From contig NMRB01000129.1 in assembly GCA_002633025.1 (NCBI GenBank), positions 338,956 to 402,955 of the forward strand: a stretch of 64,000 bases of DNA, read 5' to 3'. This stretch comes from Notospermus geniculatus. Lineage: Eukaryota > Nemertea > Pilidiophora > Heteronemertea > Lineidae. Both the position numbers and the translations under genes were made by a program. Of this stretch, positions 56,475 to 64,000 are shown one piece after another. The notes beneath the pieces were generated by a model. That model had not been told where the DNA came from, searched no databases, and saw only the letters and a program-made list of their open reading frames with translations. Numbering within the stretch: the first letter of the stretch is position 1; each line of letters starts with the position of its first letter.

Positions 56475-57984
56475 CTACCTGATCCGGTTTATCAAACGCA
56501 CGTGTCGATTTGCCAAACAAGCGCACAAGTCCACAACTTTCGTGATGAATTCTCGAGGATGGCGGAACCTTTCCTGAAGGACGCGGTACTCTTTCATGGT
56601 TCTGATGGTGTGCTCGATGTGTACTCGGTGATGAGCGTGTTCAATATTAAAGAAACGTCGTCGTTCTCGCTGATCCCTTGGTCCCCGAAGCTCATTTGCC
56701 TTCCATGCCGTAAGCAGTGGCCTTTCATTCGGGTAAATCTTGTCTGCTAGGATGAAACAACCGTCTGGCAGGTTGAGCTCTCGTCCCGGGCCGATGGGCG
56801 AAATAAGTCTGTACTGCCTGGCATCAGTGGTATGGCCAAGGAATCCGGACTGGAAAATAAACATTAAACAAAATAAACAGTCGTGATTTTGCAGGCTATG
56901 TGATTGATTATGGCATTAGTCATCGAACGTGTGCTCATCAAGCAGCTTGAAAAGTCCATCATCACTAACCTGCACACCGAAGTTGCAAATTTGAATTATT
57001 ATGGGGTGTTGCTGGAATGGTCAGTATTATTTCAGTGGATTGATTTAATGGATTAATAATTTCTCTTCGAAAGTGATTTCACAACCTTTGAAGTCGTTTG
57101 GCGAGATTCATTGATATTCTCATCCAATCAATTCTGATAGTAAAATAAGAGAGAATATTTTGTTTTCAAATTTTCCCGAGCTGCATGATATATAAATTCG
57201 ATCTGGTTACTCCATTTCCTACATTGACCTACTCCCCTTACAAAATAACCCTCACCATCTCCAAAATGAACGTTGTACAGCCCCCTCTAAAAATTACGTG
57301 GAAACATGTACTTACGTGAATGTACCTGATGTTTCGCCTGTTGTCAATTATTACTTGCGTACTTATGCAATACTGATGAGCATGGCCGCTGTAGAATTGG
57401 TGTGGGTGCTCCTCCGGCATGTAAATTGTGTGCACAGTTCCATCTATGGCACCTACAGCACAAGGCAGCGTATCCCAGTTTCCTCGGAGTCGTAACCATT
57501 CATCATCATTCAACCAGACTATGGAATTCTGCACATAATCCCACAACAGATCCACCATACGATGAATTTCCCGTCCGACGGACTGCCTACTGATATCAAA
57601 AATCATCGACAGGGTTGCTAAATCAGGATACTTCTTTATCCAGAAGTACGCCATCAACAAGCGGTTTTCAACTGAAAGCAATGGTGGTCGGCCAAAGTTG
57701 TATTCTATAAGAGGGCGAATATCATCAACCAAGTTGGTGAAGGATTGTACCGTCTCCCCGGTCATCCACCAGAAATCCATTTCATGGGAAGCGATTTGCC
57801 GAAAAACATCTCTACCGTTGTAACGGCCATTTGGCGTCGTCGTCATTAACTCTTCAAATCTCGGAAGAGGTGGAGGTGGAGGCAGTGGTGGAATCGCATC
57901 TCTCATCAAAAGTGGAAGTAGTGGTGGTGGTGGTGGTGGTGGCGGTGGCGGTGGCGGAGGCGGCGGTAAACGAAGGTCCTCCAT
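56475..57984 (-). CDS. DDE_Tnp_4-type transposase with polyproline N terminus
   Basis: Exon 1 (57984-57316) and exon 2 (56849-56475) join in frame at a GTAAGT donor and a tttattttccag acceptor; 347 residues, TAG stop. Residues 8-42 are mostly proline, from a GGT/GGC repeat on the plus strand. A helix-turn-helix block follows (LSVENRLLMAYFWIKKYPDL, FDISRQSVGREI), then the nuclease: AVGAIDGTVH (first Asp), CFILADKIYP (second Asp), and EHTIRTMKEYRVLQERF (Glu). The catalytic acids and length fit Harbinger/ISL2EU-like transposases. No TIRs or target duplication were located, so it may be an immobile or domesticated copy. The intron is 466 bp. Confidence 0.75.
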
Positions 57985-58451
57985 TCTCCAGCTTGTCTGT
58001 CAGCACTGAGAGCAGCAAATAAAATGTCTTCTGCGTACCACAATAATAGCAGAGGGTTCATTGACAAACGCGTTGCTGTTAATTGGTCAAAGTTTACTGG
58101 TCAACAAGAAAACGACACTTCCCCGGTGGCTCTGTTGGGGAAATCAACATGAAAGTATTGCGTCATTGATTTCACCCGTAGTGTCCCAGGCCAAGAGGCG
58201 GAGTTTCTACCGGTTTTAATAGTTGTTGCGTCATCGAGCTCATTCACCCACACCGAGGTCATTGGAATAAGGCGGGTCTACCATTGAAATTGGGCGGGAT
58301 GACTATTCAAAAACGAACGAAAACGGGACCTACACATATCCCACGTGACTGGGGATGGCCAATCATAAATGTAGTACCAAATGTTCATGGCCGAAAACTG
58401 GACCTTTATAAGTTAAGTTTTGATACATACTTACTGAGACGCAGGAAAGTT
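57985..58451. other. Upstream of the transposase; nothing recognised
   Basis: No TIR matching the far side of the transposase gene was found and no other gene is visible. Confidence 0.35.
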
Positions 58452-58885
58452 AAGCCTGTCGCACACTGAAGCTATCTGCTAAGCAAAATGTCATTTGAGA
58501 CGTTTCCTCAGCAGATAGCTCGCGTGTGCGTATTTTTGTGTTTGGTCATGGTGTCTGTGTGTGTGTGTGTAGGTGTGTGTGTGTCTGTGTATCTGTGTGT
58601 GTGGTTGTTTTGGCTACAAATGTAGGACATCTGCCACATTAGACACCAACAGTTTGAGGACTTCAGGTCCTCGCCCACCAATAGACACGGGTCCTCGAAC
58701 TGCGAACCTTCCAACGTCCTCAAATCATCGCTTGGGGTGCTTTGCATCAATTTGAGCAGGGTCCTACTTTTGGATGTTTCAAGTTGGTCTACGGATTCCG
58801 GCCTTTTCTCCTTCATTACGAGGACGTGTCTATTTACTCTGAGATACACAGTCATGAGGTGGTGTCCCCCTCTAGTGTCGGTAAT

Positions 58886-59229
58886 NNNNNNNNNNNNNNN
58901 NNNNNNNNNNNNNNNNNNNNNNNNNNNNNNNNNNNNNNNNNNNNNNNNNNNNNNNNNNNNNNNNNNNNNNNNNNNNNNNNNNNNNNNNNNNNNNNNNNNN
59001 NNNNNNNNNNNNNNNNNNNNNNNNNNNNNNNNNNNNNNNNNNNNNNNNNNNNNNNNNNNNNNNNNNNNNNNNNNNNNNNNNNNNNNNNNNNNNNNNNNNN
59101 NNNNNNNNNNNNNNNNNNNNNNNNNNNNNNNNNNNNNNNNNNNNNNNNNNNNNNNNNNNNNNNNNNNNNNNNNNNNNNNNNNNNNNNNNNNNNNNNNNNN
59201 NNNNNNNNNNNNNNNNNNNNNNNNNNNNN
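58886..59229. other. Assembly gap (344 N)
   Basis: A run of N inside the TIR element, probably more of the tandem array. Frames crossing it have no meaning. Confidence 1.
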
Positions 59230-59790
59230 AGGTCAAGGTCACAGTCAACCATCACAAATAACATGAGACAGAACCTAGCGATGGTGGAAGCCTAAAAACT
59301 TGATCTACACCTAGGTTATCAAGGATGAGCTTTCAGATTACGCAATGACCTTGAAGGTTAGAGTTCAAGGTCAAGGTCAAACAGTTCTACAGCGCAAATC
59401 TCCTTGGAATTTCAGGAGAAAACGAATTAGAAGCCTGAATTAACCATCCGCGATAGGCTTATATCAGGGATCCTGTTCCAGTAACGCAATACTTCTCAAG
59501 GTCAAAGGTCAAGGTCACAGTCAACCATCACAAATAACATGAGACAGAACCTGGTGATGGTGGAAGCCTAAAACCTTCATCTACACCTACGTCATCTAGG
59601 ATGAGCTTTCATATTATGCAATGACCTTGAAGGTCAGAGGTCAAGGTCAAACAGTTCTAAAGTGCAAATCTGCTCAGAATTTCAGGAGAAAACTAATTAC
59701 AAGACTGAATTAACCATCTCCTATAAGTTTGATCAAGTAATGCCCGTTCCAGTTACGCAATACTTCTCAAGGTCAGAGGTTAAGGTCACA
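59230..59790. repeat. ~285-bp tandem units rich in AGGTCA
   Basis: Two full units and part of a third. Each contains cacagtcaaccatcacaaat, gatggtggaagcctaaaa, gcaatgaccttgaagg and caaggtcaaacagttct. AGGTCA half-sites occur more than ten times, several in direct tandem (aaggtcaaaggtcaaggtca). Confidence 0.85.
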
Positions 59791-59990
59791 GTTAATTAGC
59801 TCTAGAGTAGTAAACTTCTCATTGGAAACCATTGACATCGCTCCGATGTCCTTTTCTTGTTTCGGTAAGTTTTTTGCCTCGCGAGGCAGAAAGCTCGAGT
59901 GTGCGCGTATTTTTCGGTGAACTATCTGCTGAGGCAAACGGTCTCGAATGACTTTTTGCTCAGCAGATAGCTCCAGTGTGCGGCAGGCTT

Positions 59991-60413
59991 TAGACGCGCG
60001 TGATCATCTTGTGGGTAAATGCCAGAGATCAGGCAGCATGATACAGAAGGCAGAACAATAGTTTTCTAGGCCTTTAACCTGTGTAATGCAGAATTTGTAC
60101 GCTGATTACGCTAAACACCCTTTATGAATATGGCCCACTGTCTTCGTGTCAATGAGGAACCTGCAGAACTAACGCCACTGGGAGGCGTTGTGAGCGGTTG
60201 TGTACCTCTTCTCGACGTCTCGGTCCGTGGTGCACTGCGCCATTACGTCCATGTAGTGAAGTGAATGTAAAAAACTGGAGGCACTTCATGTACCATTTTA
60301 CAAATTCTAAAACTCCCAATACCCGGCGAGCCCTAAAGATAGTTCATTGGTTTGCCACCAAAGAAGTATGGCGCTACTCGTAGAATCCAAGTGGTGCTAC
60401 ATGTACGTACATT
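59991..60413. other. No gene recognised
   Basis: Between the TIR element and the Cys-rich exon. The last part should be 3' flank of the minus-strand gene. Confidence 0.35.
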
Positions 60414-60724
60414 TCAGAACACCTTTGCTTTGCAATGTATCTGCTTCCATGATTCAGGATTACACATTTTTGGTATCTTATTACCATCAGAAAAACACAT
60501 CTGCCTTTTGGACGATATAAGATAGTCACTGGTGCAGTTATTGGTCCACAAGAAGCAAGTCCTTGTCGTCTCATCGAAACAAATATCAGTGCAAATAAAA
60601 TCTCCCAAAGTCTCGTACGTCGTAGCACATTCTTTCATACAATACAACTTCGAGATGGCCTTTAATACAATTTCGACGTTTTCAGTAACAACAGCAGGAT
60701 TGCTAATCGAATTGAAAAAGAAAC
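60414..60724 (-). CDS. Last exon of a Cys-rich, possibly PAN/apple-like protein
   Basis: A good acceptor (catatgttcatttcag) opens an exon of about 103 codons that ends in TGA at 60416-60414. Nine cysteines, with the pattern YCMKEC ... FICTDICFDETTRTCFLW ... QMCF, resemble a PAN/apple-like module: helix, then C-x3-C, then a strand with F-D/E-x-x-x-x-x-C. The Cys content suggests an extracellular or secreted protein. Upstream exons should lie at higher coordinates on this strand but I could not find them. Tentative. Confidence 0.35.
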
Positions 60725-63700
60725 CTGAAATGAACATATGACAAACTGTCCTGGTCCGATAGAGACAACAGCTGTATGAGACCCTCTGCATCTCTTTCGT
60801 TCCCTTGTCGGCAGTGAGAATCATGACCGGGAGGCAGGGGACGAACCATCTTGTCGTGATGATTAATTACTAATGACCGGGTTTATTCATCGAGCCGCTC
60901 GATAAATAAGCACTACTTTGACCTTGTTAGTCGAGCCGCTCGATGAGCAGTGCGTAGAGTCACTTTTATTTATCGATCTAGCTGAACAATTAGGCTTCAA
61001 ATTATTGAACCTGTCAAGTTGAGCTGAGGCGATAAAAATCTCATCTCCTCCTGAATATGCATAATGGCGACAACCGCTTTAATTTGGAGGTCGGTAGTCT
61101 CGTGCCACCAGACTCTTGCGATTTCCAACAAATTTCCAATTTTAGAGTCTGGTCCATATGGTTACTTTGACTTGTAACGTTGTAAAACCATCATGGCGGA
61201 CAATCTACCTACAACTGATGACGTAGAACACAAATACACTGCACTTCATGCATGCATGCATAATACATTGGTAGTGACTAGCCAATCAGCGAAGCTGACC
61301 TCATTTCGAATCATCGAAATGAGGTCACTACGACGAGAATTGCGTTCCGTGCCAGACCCTCGGTCTCACGACCTCGGAGTATGACCGAGGGGCTGGTTGC
61401 GCGAGACTAGGAGGTCGGCAGTGTGGTGATGCGTCGCAGTGCTCGCGATGAGGGTTGCCAGAGCCATACATGTATTCTACTTCTCCTTTTGGTGAAGACA
61501 TAGAAATGTCGATCTTTATATTCATGCAGAGCCCTTTCAAAATCAGCGAAGATCGATATATGCTCCTTCTTGCAATTTTCCACGGACGTCGACGCCATTG
61601 CGCCAGAAACCGAGTCCGGCATTTTTGCCTCCTCTTTTGGAATACAAATCTAATTGGTGAATATAAAATTTGAATAAGGTCAAACTCGTGAATATTAACG
61701 ATGGTAGATGGACGGTTGAGCCAGGTTTTGCGTATTGTTCAGCGAACAGGTGTAGCAGTAAATAGTGTCCCCCTGTAAAAAGTGTCCACTTCAATTGTTG
61801 AATGACGGATTAAGCGGCATGGGTATAGAAACCAATTGTCAGAGATTAGAATGTAACAACAGGATCTTTTGTTCCCCGGACAGTTTTTCCTAGGACATTC
61901 TTTCCCTTGACACCTGGCTCGACGCCATGTTCCCGGAACGCCGCGACGCGGCCAATCTGCGAAGCAATCTGACGTCAAAAGTGGAACGCTGCTGTGATAT
62001 GGTTATGTAAATAATTTTTCGAGAATGACTAAAAATGGGCTGTGCTTCGCGACTAAGGCGCGTTTGAGGCTGGAACGCATGGGGAACGATGAAGACCGTA
62101 AAGACTAAAGTTTGAGACGTGGAATTGAGTAAGCAGAGCGTGAAATTATTATTTGCGGGCCTAATTTAGGTTTGGTGTATACGTCACACAACGCCGCCGC
62201 CTGGTTACCCAGCCTCGTCCCAGGTGTAGTCTCGCGCAGCCAGCCGTTTCGTTCCGCAGTACTGCTAGCGTGATGGAATAAAGACGTCGCCCGTGTTGCG
62301 CTTTGTGCACATGCGTATCTTCCCCGAATGTGGACCGGGGCAGGGTCGAACCAACCGTGGCTCGGAGCGTAGGCCTGTAACACACCCGAACCATGGAGAG
62401 GTACACCCCTCCATGGTTCGGGTGACCGGTGTCCATCGTTCATGTCATTGTATGCCAAGCCACTGTTCTGTTGTCGACGTTACAATTAAAGGCGAGCCAA
62501 CGTTTTGAATTTTTGAAACGTGGCCAGGCGTGGTAAATAAAAGATGTCAAAATACCATAAAAGTACAAGATATATGACGGAAATGAAGGCACTGCGGGGT
62601 CTATAGGTCAAAAGGAATTGAATGAGATGTATCTTGGAACGCACTAATTAGCTAATAAGTTGAAACAAAAGACTAGTAATCGGTACACTTTCCCACGAAA
62701 TGGTACATGTGGAGGATCAAACGACATGTGGATCATAAAATTCGAGGTTTTTTCTATTTACTCCACCCATTTTGACAGCAATATTTTCAACAGGTATAGA
62801 GTACTCGGCATGTGATTTCCATGAGTGCTGCCTGATTTTCCAAAACAGGGCGGCCATATTGGATTTGGATTTTACTTCCTGGTTGTCCTTTTTGTACTGA
62901 GCGTGTATTGTGTACATGAAGAGCATGTCAGGACACCCTCGCCACCCCAGGTTCTATGGGTTTGTGACATTGTTGCCACACCTTCAATGTGTCATTTACA
63001 TGCTTCCTCTCCAAGAAAATTGTACCTGTTTTTCGTGTTTGGTGAATTTCTTTGTTTATGATTATGTAATGTAATCCTTGGGACTTTCCTCATTTTCTGT
63101 GTCTATAAAGCACAGTGATCACATTGGACTATAAAAACAGTCAACTGGAGGTGTCTTTATTGCTTTTCTCAGAGGGGCCTGGATTGAAGCAATATGAAAA
63201 TTCACAATGATGGCTCGCCCTTAATCCACACATATTGGCCTACTCATAGGCCTATGTACCGGTATCTCAAGCCGCCCAGCTGAACAAACAATGACTGGTT
63301 CCGATTCCTCTGGATGAACAGCCACTTTCATTGCTATATAATGAAAGTCCTGGCGATTGATCCGTGGGTTCGAGTGCGATAGGAAGCTTTACCATACCTC
63401 AAGAGAACGTCAGCCAATCACAGCGTGTCATTTACGGTCATGTGCCATGCGATGCTGGGTGATGTCCGGCTACCGAAACTACACCCAGGGTATTGTTTTA
63501 GTGAAGATTGAGATCCTGGGTAATCTTTGTATATACCCAGGACGACATTTACCCTTTCAGATTCAGCATTACTAGCATTCGGTGCTCTCGAAATACATGT
63601 GCGTTAAAACCAGTGCGTTGAACTCATGCAGTTGTCCGCCGACACCAACACTGATGACAACACTAAAACAATATAGGCACTGGGGATAGCGTGACCATTG

Positions 63701-64000
63701 GCGACAACGATTCAAGGAAGGCTTTCCACCATATCCATCAACTAATTTCTCTCCTTACTTGCAAAGGGACTTCGTAACGAACAAATAACCTACGCAGTCC
63801 CCAAAGGTGCAGTCACTTTCTTCTCGAAATGTCTGCGAGAACGTAGCTCACCGCGATTTCTTGCTCACGTCGGGCACATTGTCTCGCAGACATAGTGTTG
63901 CTAACACACGTGTCTGACATCATGTCTCGTAGAGATGCCTATAGCATGAGTACAGAAGAAATTTTTACCACTTGTCACAGCGTGTGCTGCAGGCTTCATT
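60725..64000. other. No gene recognised; small palindromes
   Basis: Holds a palindrome at 61297-61324 (cctcatttcga/tcgaaatgagg), one at 62382-62423 and scattered taggccta words. Frames up to 117 codons (62105-62458 minus) have no motif. Exons of the PAN-like gene may be here but none stands out. Confidence 0.35.
62382..62423. repeat. 16-bp-arm perfect palindrome
   Basis: CACCCGAACCATGGAG, ten bases, then its exact complement CTCCATGGTTCGGGTG. Confidence 0.9.

Larger units (their letters stand above)
58452..59990. mobile_element. TIR element with ~85-bp ends and AGGTCA-rich interior
   Basis: The left end AAGCCTGTCGCACACTGAAG ctatctgct...cagcagatagct is mirrored on the right (gctatctgctgagg...cagtgtgcggcaggctt). 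About 1.5 kb including a 344-N gap. The interior holds a (TG)n tract (58554-58610) and ~285-bp tandem units. A solo relative of the end lies at 28377-28447. No transposase was seen. Confidence 0.8.

Noticed and set aside
58508-59266. Open frames of 130-246 codons across the second gap
   Set aside because: Mostly N; the known parts are simple and tandem repeats.
62105-62458. 117-codon minus frame
   Set aside because: Crosses a perfect palindrome and carries no motif; overlapping frames on both strands are equally open.

Overview
This is a gene-poor, repeat-rich stretch of an animal nuclear genome. Evidence: introns with GT..AG borders, a spliceosomal U2 snRNA gene, interstitial TTAGGG repeats, many terminal-inverted-repeat DNA transposons and tRNA-derived SINEs. 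The recurring words taggcctac and tacatgta, together with a CD20-like membrane gene, suggest a marine invertebrate deuterostome such as an echinoderm or hemichordate; that is an inference. The sequence is a draft assembly: it has two N gaps (45355-45515 and 58886-59229) and single-N joins at 11268, 18714 and 55011, two of them beside near-identical duplications.

Layout. 1-6.6 kb: an intronless four-pass membrane protein (minus), a U2 snRNA (plus), a fold-back MITE, a SINE, and a C2H2 zinc-finger gene (plus). 6.6-12.4 kb: mostly unrecognised sequence, a hairpin MITE and an ~826-bp duplication around a single N. 12.4-17.8 kb: a ten-exon, membrane-anchored cholinesterase-like gene (plus) with a complete Ser-Glu-His triad. 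20.2-25.1 kb: a decayed multi-copy transposase-like gene, broken by a piggyBac-type insertion, a mariner-type insertion and a tandem-repeat insertion. 26.4-28.4 kb: Gypsy and LINE fragments. 29.0-30.2 kb: the longest open frame of the window, which I could not identify. 30.5-37.1 kb: telomere-like repeats, a ~2-kb inverted repeat with ~620-bp arms, and nested TIR elements.

38.8-44.2 kb holds an apparently complete Harbinger transposon with TAA target-site duplications. Its transposase (plus) and MADF accessory gene (minus) are interleaved, each lying in the other's introns. 44.2-50.3 kb is a chain of TIR elements, some nested. 51.5-53.2 kb is a two-exon coiled-coil/Gln-rich protein. 56.5-58.0 kb is a second DDE transposase with a polyproline N terminus. 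58.5-60.0 kb is a TIR element with AGGTCA-rich tandem repeats. 60.4 kb is a Cys-rich, possibly PAN-like last exon. The rest up to 64 kb shows nothing I can name.

The likely host genes (membrane protein, U2, zinc finger, cholinesterase-like) show no functional link to one another. The main story is layered transposon insertion, and several insertions are delimited exactly by target-site duplications. All family names come from motif recognition by eye; no database search was run.
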